Positions 11,401 through 24,099 of a stretch of 64,000 nt of DNA are shown here, piece after piece; positions within the stretch are counted from its first letter, which is position 1, and every line of letters begins with the position of its first letter. The position numbers and the translations under genes are program-made. The stretch comes from Centropus unirufus (taxonomy: Eukaryota > Chordata > Aves > Cuculiformes > Centropidae): assembly GCA_013397695.1 (NCBI GenBank), contig VYZI01000101.1, positions 2,232,574 through 2,296,573 on the forward strand. The letters are read 5' to 3'. The notes beneath the pieces are model-generated. The model searched no databases. It had not been told where the DNA came from and saw nothing but the letters and a program-made list of their open reading frames with translations.

Positions 11401-14400
11401 AACTGTTTTGTACCACATGAAGTGCTTCTGGTGACCTTTTCACTGAAGAGCTCAAACATGTCCCTGCTTTGGAGCAAAGATTTTAAATTTGGTGAGAGGG
11501 TCAGATGTTGTGCCAGGAATTTGCCACAGGTCTTTCTGTCACCTCCTGTCCGGGAAAGGCTCTGTGCCCCCACCACCTCCCCCTTGGCTGTGGCACCTCT
11601 TGGCTGTTGCCAGTCCCCGTGTTGTCTGAGGTGTCTGACCTCTGCCTGGTGCTTCTTGGTTTTACAGCCCCGCTAATGAGCCATGGGGCTCTCAGTACAG
11701 TGTAAGACCATGGACTTTATGTCTTTTTGTGACTCAAAAAACTACATCCAGAAAGTTGTGTTAAAAATTATTATACTGCACAGTGAAATATGGAGCAGTT
11801 TATAAGTGCCAGGATTGAAGTGACCTGCGCAAATTCCATTCACTTTCCAAAACTAGTTTAAAAGAGACATTTCTTGCTACTTTCTCCATCTCACACAGCC
11901 GGCATTCCCATCTGAAGTTTCACATAGTTTTACTTTTGGTGTATTGATAGCCCCCAATCTGTTGTTACTTTTTTAAATATAGCTTGAACTGGAAGTAATT
12001 GACATCAGTTGCGGATTCACTGTGTATCCTAAAAGCGATACTTTTCTTTGCATTTTGTGCAGCAATGACATGAAAGAGATGCTCAGAACAGAGACCCAGC
12101 TTTTACCATCAGCACACCAACTTCTATCTGGATGCCTGTGAACCTACAGGCTGGTGCGGATGGGGCCCAGCTGCATTATGCCCTCAATCACAGAATGGTC
12201 AGTGTGATTTTGGCCACAAGGGCCTCCCCCCAACTCTCTGTCATCTGATCATTGCCTCTACCAGCACCCTTGTCAAATGATATTTGTAAGAGAAGCACGT
12301 CCAAGGGTTTTCCTTGTAACAGTACTGCATGAGCAGGCAACAGAGGTTTAAATATCCTTCAGCATAGTATTTCTAATATACAGCTGTTAATTACAAGCAG
12401 AGGAAATATGCATAAGGACATGAATGCTCTTATAGTAAAGACACTTACCTGGGCTCATATGGCAGGAGTAGAACTCTGAGCTCAGTTACAGAGCTCCCAT
12501 ATGGCCTTGAATAGGCCTTGATCCAGCATATTGGGCATTTTTAGGGATGCCCGTCCCAGTGGGGTTACTGGGAGATAAGTATATGAGTACTTGATGAACC
12601 TGCTACACTAAGGTTCCTCAACAGAGTCTAATCTTACAGGAGTCAATTGCTCTGTGCTTCAGTTCCTTATTTCAAAATGGTCATACAAGAAGCTCTTGAT
12701 CTTTCTACAGTCACCTTATCAGGCTTTTGAAAAATCTTACCTTGACATCCCGCATTGCAACATCACAGAGATAGAGGGAAGGTGATCCCAGGTCCCACTG
12801 TGCCCCAGCTTCTCTTCCTTCAGGTACCTATCTGCAGGTATTCCAAACATGAGTGCATCCAGCCTGTTCCTTCAGCCAGTCCTCAGATCCCATGTTGTGC
12901 ATGCCTTTGCTTTGAGGTATCTCAGCCCTTCACTGCTGTGTGTGGCAGAGACTGCGCTGTCCTAGCATGAGCTTTTTTTTCTCGTTTTCTTTCTCATCAT
13001 TTGGGTGAGGTCTGCCTCTTTCTGCATAGCTGGTGCCCTCCACACCCCATCAGGCTGAGGTCTAAGATCTGTTGCTTTGCTCTTCGCATACTGTAGAACT
13101 TTCTACAGAAACAGAATAGGCATAAAGAGAAGGAAGAGCCTTCCTGGGGGATGAGTCTATAACTCCAGAAAGAGATCTTTTGGAATTAAGGACCGTGACC
13201 AAATACTAGGAAAGCCCATGGCTGCAGTGAGATAGGATAAGCTTGAATGGGATAGACAAGGTCACTGTTTTAACATGAATCCTAAGGAAGGACAGCAACA
13301 AATTAATGCTAGGAAACACAGAGAAATTCAGGCAACAGGGAGTGATACAGTAAGACAGATGCAACAACTGCATCTTTGACTCTACCATGCTTATTAGGAG
13401 ATTATACATTCAGCTTTGTTCCATTAATACAGTTTTCTTTTTATTTAGTGTACAACCCCACGGGTCTCATATTTTTTGCCCATGGGTGCCTAAGGGATTT
13501 GTGCAGGTGAGGAGCATAGCTGTCTTATATGTAATCAATTTTGTGGGCAATGTTGATGTGAAGTGAGGAGCTTTTGCAGCTAATTAAAATGCGACACTTT
13601 AAAATAATTTTTCCTAATTACTAATATTTAGCGGCACTATTTTACTGCAATTTCTGTGTTCTGTGGGGATTTGAACTCTGTTAATTTCCCACTGATTCTC
13701 TTGGCACCATTTCATATCAAAATGACCATGAAATTAAAAAAAAACAACAACTTTAGTCATTATACTTTTTTTGACAATAATGCTAGAAGTAACAGGGAAG
13801 GGGTTGCAAGGGGGAATTGCTGCCGGAAAACTATGACCAAATTCAGGGACTTTTCCCCTTTTTCCCCCCAAAAGGCAATTATGCTATACTGCTGACAGAC
13901 CCAGAGGAACACAGAAGCTGCTCTAAGCACAAGCTGCATTTGCTTCGCCAGGAGGAGGATGCACAGAGCTGTGCTTCACTTACAAATGACACTGCTGCCC
14001 CATAAGGCTGAGCAGTAAGCTAGTGCTAAAAATCATACTCTTGGTCACGAAATCAGTCAGTATCTGTTTAAATGAGTAGCCTGATTTTCTAGTTCCCACT
14101 CTGGGCACTCACTGGTGAAATGAAGCTACTACCTCTGTGCAACATCAGACACCAAACTACTGGCAGAATGGGCGCTAGACCGCAAGTGTGTTCTTTCCAG
14201 GTATCTGCTCTGCTTAGCAGACCCCGCTGCTTGCCCTGGAAGACAGAAATATCCTTTGAAATGGATGAAAAAAAGAGGAAAAACGTGAGGCTTTTATTTG
14301 GAATAAGGCAGAGTGCATTTGCAGCGTTCTCACATCATCACAGCAATCCGAACACACAAATAACATCACAATGTAAATTTGCAAGAAAAATTGTTCTGTT

Positions 14401-14879
14401 ATTTAGTAATAAAATCCCCAAGTCAGCCTCCAATAGTCACTCTGAAAAATGACATAAATGTTCAAGACAAGAACAACCAAAAATACATCAGTCGTTGTTT
14501 GGTTTTGGTTTTTTTTTTCTTGTGAAAGGGATTATTATATTTTTTTGTTATTTTATTAAAGGGAAGACTCACATCCTTTCACTGAATGCATGTCTACACT
14601 GATCAATGTCATCTCTTATTCATTTGCTACTTTTAACTATTTAGCATTTATTCCTGTTACTTGTGTCTTAGTCACCTAGCCATTGTGAGAGCTTTGTTCT
14701 ACATGCTTTGATTAAATTAAATTCTGTGTCTTTCTTGGGATAACAGGACGCATAATTTTCTGGTCCTGTATTGTCCATTGTATATCTGGTCCTGCACACA
14801 GCCCTCCCTGGCAGCCTCTCCCTCTTCCCAATAGGAGGATAGCCAGGAGAGTTCTACGACCCTGACTCCTCCACTGCAT
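8464..14879. other. Intergenic DNA, no gene recognised
   Basis: No reading frame with recognisable protein similarity and no RNA gene was seen. A stretch near 12185-12320 begins with an AATCACAGAATGGT phrase reminiscent of inverted CR1 3' ends, but the rest is too diverged for a firm call. A T-rich/A-rich section lies near 13560-13760 and a T run near 14510. Confidence 0.55.
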
Positions 14880-15120
14880 CGCTTGTTGACCTTGTGCACA
14901 TCATGTAACCTTTCCTTGCCGATTGGAGCCACAAATCCACATCAGTCCGGGTGGGATGAGCCTAGCAGCAAGGATATGCTCTTCTGCGTTTCCTTTCCCC
15001 ACTTGTAAGCCAAGCATCATAACACTTGCCTAGATCAAAGGGGGTATGGGAAGAATTAAATAATTAATGTACATAAAGCACTTTGAAAGATGAAAGATGC
15101 TATATAAGTACAAAGTATTA
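14880..15120 (+). repeat. MIR/CORE-SINE relic
   Basis: The order of recognisable MIR parts is preserved: a GTTGACCTTGTGCA...TGTAACC piece near 14884, a TTTCCTTTCCCCACTTGTAA piece near 14989 and an ACACTTGCCT piece near 15022. An AATTAAATAATTAATGTACA tail with AAGCACTTTGAAAGATGAAA and GCTATATAAGTACAAAGTAT ends at 15120. The tail matches the 3' region of amniote MIR-type SINEs. Several tens of extra bases lie between the first and second parts, so the copy has an insertion. It is an old tRNA-derived SINE with no coding capacity. Confidence 0.8.
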
Positions 15121-15689
15121 ACTACAAAAAAAACCAACAAACCAACATCCTGGTTACTGATGTAAGTCTCCAGTTTAATCTGTAAGAAATACATGAAATT
15201 GAAATCACTGCCACCAAAAAATTAAAAATTAGATTATGCCAAGCCCTAAAACAGCTGCACAGGAGACCGAGAGGCTTGCCTCCTCCTGTGGCGGAGTTAC
15301 AGTTCTTTTATGAGCAAGAAAGAGCCAAAAGCATGTCCACAGCCAGAACTGGGAAGGGAAATCACTTCTTGCGTCACCCAACTGTCTCAAGCAGCCATGT
15401 CAAATGGTACAATTAAAGACCAGGTAACACAATGTCTTACAGCAAGTCATGTTTCTTGCTGCTCCCCAGCCTCCCAGCTCCAATGGTTAGAAACCTTCCT
15501 CTGAGTTCCAGGCTAAATGTACTCATGGCCATTTGTATCCATTTGTCCTTGTGCCAGCATTGTTTTAAGTTTAACACAAGATATTTATAGACCAATCGCG
15601 TCCTCTCTAACCTCTGAAGTTGTTAGACTGAACAAGGCAATCCCTTTCGGTTTCCTGTTGTTAAGTAGGGTCTCCATTCCTCCTCCAAG

Positions 15690-16270
15690 CACCCCACCAG
15701 AATTTAGCTATGCTTGCTCCAGTTGCAATTCATCTTTCTTGAAAAGAGGTGAGCAAAGCTGTATGCAGCCACCTCATGGGGTCCGCCAGTACTTGTTCCT
15801 TGTCATTAATGCTTTTCAGGCCCATGCTGGAAATACTTGATACAGCCTTGATAACATTTACCTTTTTCCATCCTCTGCTACGCTGCCACTTCACAGTAAT
15901 CCTGTGACCAGCCAAGGTGCTTGAGACTTTTTATTTTCCCTGAGAAACTCTGACACTTCAGCCTTACGTGCCAAACCTTACATTTGGCATAATTGAATTT
16001 CAGCCTATTCCCATTGTTCCTATACTCAAGGTCGAGCAGTTCTTCCTGTTTGATAGACTGGGGCCTCTTGTGTATTGACAAGCATTCGCATGTCTGTGTC
16101 ATCAGGAAATTTCATGATGTACTCCTCCCTCTTTTGTGCGACAGGAGAATATTAACTAAAAGCAGTCCCCAAGCAGACCTCAGACAATTCCACTAGCAAC
16201 TGCCTTCCAGATCTACTTTCATCACATCAGGCTTTCATTTCCCATCCTGCTATGTCTCACCTATCTTTAT
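15690..16270 (-). mobile_element. Ancient CR1/L3-type LINE relic, inverted
   Basis: On the + strand the section reads as the reverse complement of an old amniote LINE of the CR1/L3 group. Recognisable phrases in the expected order are GGTGAGCAAAGCTGTATGCA (about 15749), CATTAATGCTTTTCA..GCTGGAAATACTTGAT (about 15805), TTTACCTTTTTCC, CATTTGGCATAATTGAATTTCAGCCTATTCC (split in two here; about 15980) and TCATCAGGAAATTTCATGAT (about 16099). The last is CCACTAGCAACTGCC near 16190. The match is from memory of consensus phrases, so the exact subfamily and edges are uncertain. No intact reverse transcriptase frame remains. Confidence 0.65.
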
Positions 16271-16274
16271 GAGG

Positions 16275-18494
16275 ATGCGTGAGGTTCTTCCAGAAGGAAA
16301 GATGATGCAAGTCCATAGGGCTTGCTGGACCTGATCAGTGATTTAAAAGGAGCTGTGTTCCCTTGGGAACATTGCAAAAGAGGGTGAGAGAAGTTGTGAG
16401 GCACTGACATTCTATAACAATGCTAAGCCAAGAAAATATAATACTTAGGGTAACTGTGATGGGAGGGAACATTCTTCAACATCTGGTGGAACACATGCAG
16501 TAATTCTGGCAGTGAAGAAAGCCCCGTGTCCTCAAGAACCCTTTCACATAAAAGGTCACTAATCTGGGAAAACAGAGGACATGAAGCCATGCTGTTATTG
16601 CTGATCAGAGGGAAATTGAGTCCGAGAGAGGTGGAGTGCAGAGACAAGGGCCAGGTGACTGTTTCATGGAAGATGTGGGCAGACATCAAGAGTCCCAAAT
16701 CTTCATCACACAGCTCTGGCCTGGGCTTCAGGCCTCTCTTGTGCCTCAGAGAAAGAGCAGGGAGCTTTGGTCTTTTGCAGAGATGATTTGTAGATGGTTG
16801 ACATCAATGGAGTAGTGCAGGAAGAAAAGGGACACTGGTTTCTGGGTTTGAGCAGTTCTTTGTGAGGCAGATTATGACCCAGAATCTGGTCAACCCTATA
16901 GATGCTAAGCCAAACTCAGGAGAAGACTGGAAGAAATTAACCCTGATATATTCAGGTCTTCTGTCTCCAGGAAAGAGCATGGGCTCAATTTTCATACCAG
17001 CCAAGAGGTAGGGGCAAATCCTGGCCCCACTGAGGTCAGCAACAAACTTCAGCAAAATTGAGATGAAGACATTAACTGCAATGCTCAGGTCCAAAGGTGA
17101 CTCTGAGAAAGGCCACCATTTACGGTGGGGTTTGGTCAGAAGAAAGTCACCACTGCTTGTTTTTTAATGGACTGAGAACTCTTCAACAAATTCCAGCTGG
17201 TTCCTTTTCAGCAGATCCAAATATGTATTTCAGCCAACTGCAGCACCTCTGAGTACATCAGACCTTGACGTACGGCTGGAGCAGTGAATAACATAGTGAG
17301 ACTACCCAAATGCCAGTGTGAAACCTCGAGCCAATTGCAGAAACAAGGTCCTGAGTGTCTGTAAATGCCAAAAAGTCTGAAAAATTAGATACAAATGCAC
17401 CAGAAAGTTTGGAGAGAGCACCTTTTTAGAGCTACTGGTAATGTTGCAGCAACTCAGAAGCACTTTTTTTCATGTAGCTCTTGAAAAAAAAAGACCTTTC
17501 TACTTTCGTTACAAAGCATCAATCACATGGGACAAGTTGAGCATGTTTGACATGGGCTGTGATGAAGGAGAGCTCCTCAGCTCCTGAACCAACTGATGCC
17601 CCCATCGTGGCAGTGAGTCCCCCCCATGCAGTCAGAGATGAATGAAGACTGAGTTAACTTTAGTTTTAAATACCATCTCTTTGCCTGTAAGGACTTCTTT
17701 CAGTCCATCCTGCCACTTTCTGTGGGCTCCTGGATCTGTGTTTGAGCGTGTGTGAAAGAAATGGGAGGCTGAACAGTGAGAGTCATGCCTTGCTTTGCTT
17801 TTTCATCCAGTCCTCACCCTGCACAGTGACAGTCAGAGTCCTTAGCTGGGCTTCCCCTCTGCTTACTTACCCACCAGGGATTGCACGTCCTGGTGAAGGT
17901 CTTCCTGCTGGCACGAGGAGAGACTACTGCAACTTTGCTACTGTCAAAGGGAGTCTGCAGCCCGTGAGGGCGATGCTGCTGCCAGCTGTGTTGGCTGTAC
18001 CCCTCGCAGGGCTGACCCTGTACTGCCGAGGCATGGTTTCCTGCTCCAGGAGGAAGACCTTGGAGGGAATACTGAGTTTTTATCTAGAGGGAGAGTTTTG
18101 GGCTAATTCAGCCTCATTACCTGCTGAGCCAGGGACACAGGCACTACCCCATGTCAGGTGACACGTGCCTTTGGGGTCCCCAAGCATGGCCTTCACTTGG
18201 AAATGGTGAGACCTGTGCCCCTAAATGAAACTAATTTGTGCCATAGGACCAGGAAAATAATTATTAACGAGATTGATTCATATGGAGGTGTGATGGGTGT
18301 GGATGAAGCAGTGCTGCTTCTTTCTTCCTTTTGCAAGGTCAAGCTCCTTCATTTTATCCCTCTTGTTAGTGAAAAGTGAGAGCCCTTGACCCGGCTGCCC
18401 ACAGCACCTGTGTCCCAGCATAAATCCATGAGCAGGTTTCCTGGCACTCTGGGTGTTCTCTAAGGTGGCAGCTTGAGCCCTGCATGTGTGTGTG

Positions 18495-18496
<2 letters not shown>
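16275..18496. other. Intergenic DNA with a short ancient-repeat motif
   Basis: No gene is recognised. At about 16990-17060 the phrase AAATCCTGGCCCCACTGAGG followed by a GTCAGCAACAAACTTC stretch resembles an old repeat motif often seen in reptile and bird DNA. The family is not resolved. The remainder shows no structure beyond short purine or pyrimidine runs. Confidence 0.45.

Positions 18497-18533
<37 letters not shown>
18497..18533. repeat. TG dinucleotide microsatellite
   Basis: An uninterrupted TG run of about 18 units, preceded by a shorter interrupted TG stretch from about 18485. It generates spurious His-Thr frames on the opposite strand. Its length suggests it is probably variable between individuals. 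Confidence 0.95.
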
Positions 18534-18536
<3 letters not shown>

Positions 18537-21500
18537 CATCCCCGGGAGCACACGTACCGAGTAGATCAAACCTTTACCTTGGAAAGGACATGAACAGGAG
18601 ATTTTGCCTCTGTTTAATCAATGAATAATTAACACCTCGTAAGAAGGTCTGATGACCGTAGCATCTCATTACCATAATTTGGCAGACAATATCCTCAAAT
18701 ATACTTTGAAGAAAGAGGACCAGCTTTGGAAATGGTGCAGAGACGGTTTGTAAACTAGTTGCCTGTCATTTTCACACTCCTTAGCGCTGCTCAGGGAGAT
18801 GCAAAGAACTGAGGGCTGGTATAAAAAAGCATAGCAATGTGTTCACTAAACTACAGAAGTTACCTTTACCTAATGCCTATTCATATCACAGCTTCTTGCC
18901 TCTTTCTGCTCCATCGCCATGTTGAGGGACTTTCCCTTGTAGCACCAGCTCTAGACCTCATACAGAAACATAATAAAATAGGACTTTCACCCCTGAAGAA
19001 CCTGCCACAAAGGTAGAAGGCAAAACTGAGTCAGGCCATTATGGGCAGCTTAGCTACTGCTAAGTTTTCTATAGGAGATCCTCATAAATGCCTGGGCCAT
19101 TGTTAGGGTTCAGGAAACTGGAGCTGAAGGATGGAAACTCCAGGCACAGAGTACCTAAAGGAGCTTCAGCAAAAGCAAAGGTTTAGGAGTTTAAATTGGT
19201 GTAGCACAGTCATTGGGGAGGCTGCAAGACACAACTTCTTTCTAATAGGAAAGAAGATCAGATTTCTTTTGTATGCACAGATTTACCTTGTGGTCAGATG
19301 TGACGGCTGGAGAGAGAAAGGTGCGCTGTTAAATACACGTGGAGCATGGAGTAACCTGACATTAAACAATTCCTGCTCTGCTTCCTTCCACCTCTGTCCC
19401 CCCCATCCAGCCAAACTGAAGTGCTTCATACCTTGGTCTTATTCTAGTAATGTCAAAAGGGCAGATGGAGCACACACAAAGAATAATTTAGGTTGAACAA
19501 TTCCTCTGGAGGTCATCTGGCCCAATCCAGTGCTCACAGCAGAGCCGACAGACACAGGAAAGGACGTGAACTGGCCACAAAAGAGCGTGTTGAAAACAAG
19601 CCTCACCTCCAGATGACCTGAACTTTAAAAATGGCTGTGTCAGAAGCCAGCCTGAATTGCGTGTGTCAGACCCATTTCTAATTGGCCTTGTCTTTTATGT
19701 AATTGTGCTTCAAGAGCTAGATATTATTCTGATCCACTGTCAATGGGCATCAGTCTTCAGAAATCCCAGTGACTGACTTTATAGCTCTGCCTCCAGGAAG
19801 AAGCTTTCATTATTTATTTGAAATTGGGAGCCCTGTAGTTTCTTTTTACTTAGTAGATTGCCAGCATGCTGAACTTTGGCTACTCTGGTGCACTGGCACT
19901 GCTCAGTCTGGCTCTGTGGTCTGTGACTTGCTACGAAGTGAGGGAAACAGGGAAAGATGGGAGAGGAGACAAGCCAGGGTCTTGGCTTCCCTGAAGTCCA
20001 GACTGACTTGATGGGTGGGAAAGCCTTTGGCCAGCTGTGATACATTTGGCTCCCTCCTGGCCCCAGCTGCCACACTAAGGGTGGCACATCCAAGGGGGTC
20101 CCTAGATCAGCAGCTTTTTGTGTAGCTGCTCTTGGGGCAAAGGGAGGGAGTCAAATGCCTCACAGTCCTTGGGGAGGCATGGCAAGCTTCATCGAAGCCT
20201 TTGTTCCTTGCTAATTCAGTTGCTCTGGATTTGTGTGCTGCAACCCTGAGACTGACACTTGGCTGGACTGCTGATGCCTTGAAGAAATATCTGTATAAAT
20301 GCAATTATGTGGGATTGTGCCTGTGTGGGTTCAACCACACCAAACTAACTCTATTTCTAGTGTAAAAATCACAGTGGAGAAAAATCCAAGGTGTCCAGAG
20401 TCCCATGCAATGTTGTGTGTCCTCACAGGTAGGAGAAGAAATAGGAAAGACTGTGTCATCACAAAGCTGCAGCCCAGATCTTGCCATTTCTATGTCTGAC
20501 GTGTGTGCTGTTTGACTTGTTGTCATCGTCACCCGGTTTGTGCTGCCTCTTGGCAAAGGAAGGAACAAGAGCAGGCAATGTTTTACAGAGGACAGTATCT
20601 GGCTATGGAAAAGCTGTGCAACATGACTCATTTTGTGTAAAGGACACGAAATTACAACTGCGTGCCACATGAGAGATGGTAGCTGGGCTCAAATCAAAAA
20701 ACATCCTTATGCAGGAAGGGTATTCAAGCATGTGCTTAATTTAAGAACATACTTAATCAGGGCCTTTGGGCATAAAAGGGTAATAATTATTCTTGTGTTG
20801 CTGAGAAAATCCAAGTGACATCCGGAAGATGTATTACTCAAGAAAATTTAGTGTTATTTCGGTGTCCTCATTTAATCTTTCAATTTCTAAAAAAGTAATT
20901 CTTTTAATTTCTCATTGCTCTCCAGTGCTGTGAGTTCTTTCACAGCTGTTTTACACTTGATTGTTAATGCCAAGCAGAATCAGCAAATACAATCTGGTTC
21001 AGATAATAATTATGGAAGATCAGTCCGGCATCCGCCTCTTTTCTCTGTCCCCATTAAACTTCCCAGCATGTAGGATATGCATGTTTGACTTTGCAGGGAA
21101 AGCTAGACACAGAAAAACATCCTTCTTGCCTCTTGTGCCTACTTCAAACCAACAAGATCCCATCCCCAATTTTTTCAGTGTTTTTGACCCCTACTTTTTT
21201 TCTCTATATAACTGTATTGCTGCAGAGATTAGACAAGGCATATGTGATTTTAAGTATGCAATATGTGTATTTTTAAATTATAAGGGAGTATCTTCATTAG
21301 CAATTAGTTGTCATCCATCGAAGTCCTGAAGTTACCCCAGTAAAAGCAGGTGAGCTGTCATCCAGTTGCCGTGTTACTCAAATAACCAAGAAGAAGGTGG
21401 CTGAAAGCTGCTTCTGCCCACCCAGATCCAGTTGCCCTTCACTGGGGGGTGCTGCTCCCCTCTGTAGGCACTTTGTACCCAGCCTGGGAGAGGCTCCCTG

Positions 21501-23473
21501 TCTCAGCATGACCAGGGTAAATCGCGTCTAATGTCTTCAGCTTCCATGGAAAAAAAACAAGCATTCTGAGTGGTACAGCTACTCCAGAGCCAGTGGCTGT
21601 TTTTAAGGCAAACTTTGCTCTACACTGACCACGATTCATAGTTTCACACCTAAATCTTTTGGTCACTGTACAGAAAATGGCCCCTGAAGTAGCTCAAACT
21701 TCTCCTGCCTTAAGGATTCTGGACACCAGGCGTAAAACTGGAATTTTCAAAAGGGCTGCAGGAGGCTGGGACACAGGTGGATTTCCCAGCTACACCCTCT
21801 AGGAGACATTCAGCCTGCAGCCAGTGGAGCGTGGCCTTATTTTTGAGATATTTGCTGTGCATAAGTATATTTAAGCACCTGTTTTAAGAGAGGTTCTCGG
21901 GCTAGGAGATAAGAAAGGGTTGTTATTTGCTATAAGGTAAGCGCTTGTTCATTTTCTTGACTTTAGGTTAAATCCTGTCCTTCTTCCTTGGGCAATTACT
22001 CTTCCTGAAACCAATATGGCTATTGGCATTAATAAAGCAGGTGGATTTTGGCCTCTTTTTGAAGACAGCAATCATAAATCTAGCTGCCAGCACAAATCCA
22101 GGTGCTAAAAACAGTGCTAGGATTTTCCTGGGGGAAAAACTACAGCACAAATCTGTGACATAGAACTAGGGAAATGGAGGGACAGAAAAGAGAATAAAAT
22201 TCAATTTTATTTAATACGTTATTGCAGTAGGTGCTCAACCAGGCAGTGGTAAAACATGTGTTTCCAGCTTTGAAACTGCTTCCCTGTCTTATCTTGGTGA
22301 TGTTCCTTTCACGCCCATCCCTCTCACAGTTGTGGTTCAATATAATTGAATGTGGCTTTGAGATCAAGAGACAAGGTATACCAGTGAGTGCAAACTGTCA
22401 TACGGGTATGTTTAAAAGTGGGTGATTGTGGCAAAACATCTCGGTAAGAAGCTATGAAATCACAGTACAGTGAACAAGACAACTAGAAATGAGTTTTTTC
22501 ATTTTTTTTTTCCAACTCCAGTTTCTTTTCCTTTCCCGAGTGATATACCTTAATCTTGCTCTGTAGATGTAGCACAAGAGTTATGTGTGCAAGAAGAGTC
22601 TGAAATCACTTTGTCTTTAGTTTTCTTTCATTTGTTTGGTAATATAAATAACCAAAAAGGATATTGCTTAACCCATAAGACAAGATGACATAATAATTTA
22701 TTAATATACAGAAGACACAGTTCATTGCTGTTAAATGTCATAAAGAGCTGGAAATAGAGTAGTTTCTCAGAAGGTATTTCCAATATGTCAAATGGAAGAT
22801 TTCATTGATGCTCTCCCAGCGTGCGTAAGATCTTCTCTGAGTACTTCAACATTTTGGTTATTCCCCCTGAATTGCTTTGCAGCATTCACCAGCAGCTTTT
22901 CTGGTGATTTCCCCAACATCCGACATCTTCTTCCTGCCTGCCCCACTCCTCTCAATGTTTTGCTTCTGTCACTGGCTCAAACTGACTCCTCTTTGGGAAG
23001 GAAAAAAATAATACATACACAAACGGTACAGACAGACCTGGCTTACCCACCTAGGCTGCTCTCATCGATGTCGGTGGGCAACAGGACAAGTCCATACGTC
23101 CTCACAATGTCCCTGTGACAGTGCCCCTGTGACAGTGGGGACACGGAGCTGCACACACCCAGGAGGGTTTTCAGTGCTCTGCTGGCTCCAAGCACTGGTT
23201 GACGAGCTCCTGGCTCATAAGAGGGCAACACCTTAGGTGATAGACACTGAGGACCCAGGCCAGCAATGCGTTTAATCACCTCTTTAGCCCGAAGTGTTAA
23301 AGTAATTCCTCTGGTGTGAGCTAAGCACACTCACTTCCTGTCGTTTTCCATGGTGAGGATGAGACTGATGGCCACTGGCATCGCCTCCAGCACTGGACTG
23401 CTCACCATCCACCTGTTCTTGCTCCCTCCTCTTCACAGATTATTCACTGTCAAACTCTACAGGCTCTAATCAT
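18534..23473. other. Intergenic DNA, no gene recognised
   Basis: Apart from the short CR1 relic near 19.5 kb, nothing firm is seen. Open frames are short and without family resemblance. A 14-base segment, CCCTGTGACAGTG with one leading base, occurs twice in tandem at 23110-23137. Confidence 0.5.
19488..19560 (-). mobile_element. CR1 LINE 3' fragment, inverted, short
   Basis: GGTTGAACAATTCCTCTGGA followed by GGTCATCTGGCCCAATCCAG and a TGCTCACAGCAGAGCC piece resembles the reverse complement of the 3' part of avian CR1 elements. The fragment is short and diverged. A second piece reading CCTCCAGATGACCTGAAC lies at about 19607 and may be a further relic in the opposite orientation. Confidence 0.55.
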
Positions 23474-23790
23474 ACCACCATGGAATGATAGAATTGTTAA
23501 GGTTGGAAAAGACCACTAAGATCGTTGAGTCCAGTCATCATCCCAACACCTCCATCCCTACTAAACCTTGTCCCTAAGTACCACCTTTACACATTTTTTT
23601 AACACCTCTAGGAATGGTGACTCCACCACTTCCCTGGGCAACCTGTTCCAATGCTTCACCACTCTTTCAGTAAAGAAATTTTTCCTAATATCCAATCTGA
23701 ACCTCCCCTGGTGCAACCTGAGGCCGTTATCACTTGTTACTTGGGTGTAAAGACCAGCACCCACCTCATCACAACCTCCTGCTGATACCT
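23474..23790 (-). mobile_element. CR1 LINE 3' fragment, inverted, with remnant of the pol C-terminus
   Basis: On the + strand it starts with ATGGAATGATAGAATTGTTA and AGGTTGGAAAAGACCACTAA, the reverse complement of a CR1 3' terminus with its ATTCTATGAT-like end. On the - strand an 87-codon open frame (23824 to 23561) covers the typical end of the CR1 polyprotein, with GRFRLDIRKNFF and VVKHWNRLPREVVESP visible. CR1 copies are usually truncated at their 5' end, and this one fits: only the last few hundred bases are present. It is not a host gene. Its left boundary is clear; its right boundary is approximate. Confidence 0.88.
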
Positions 23791-24099
23791 CCATGGCTGA
23801 GCTCCTGAGGAGCCCAACCAGCATTCAAGAGGTTTTACTAGGGCTCCCAGCACTGAATTCAGCTGCAGAAAAGTATTCCAGGAAAATCCTCCACGTCTAT
23901 TGGTGTGCTGCACGCAAACACCAGCGTGGGCCAACATATGTACAGTGTCTATATGTCCACGATAAGATATCTTTACCTCTTCTAGGTCATATAAACAATA
24001 TTCCGTGTATGAATAACTTGCAGCCCTGGAACCTTGCTCAGCAGCTGCTCAGCCCCAGAAGCACCAGTCCTCATTACTGGTCCCAGGCTGCGTTATCAT

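Noticed and set aside
18278..18569. His-Thr-rich frames on the - strand
   Set aside because: They are produced by the TG microsatellite and are not genes.
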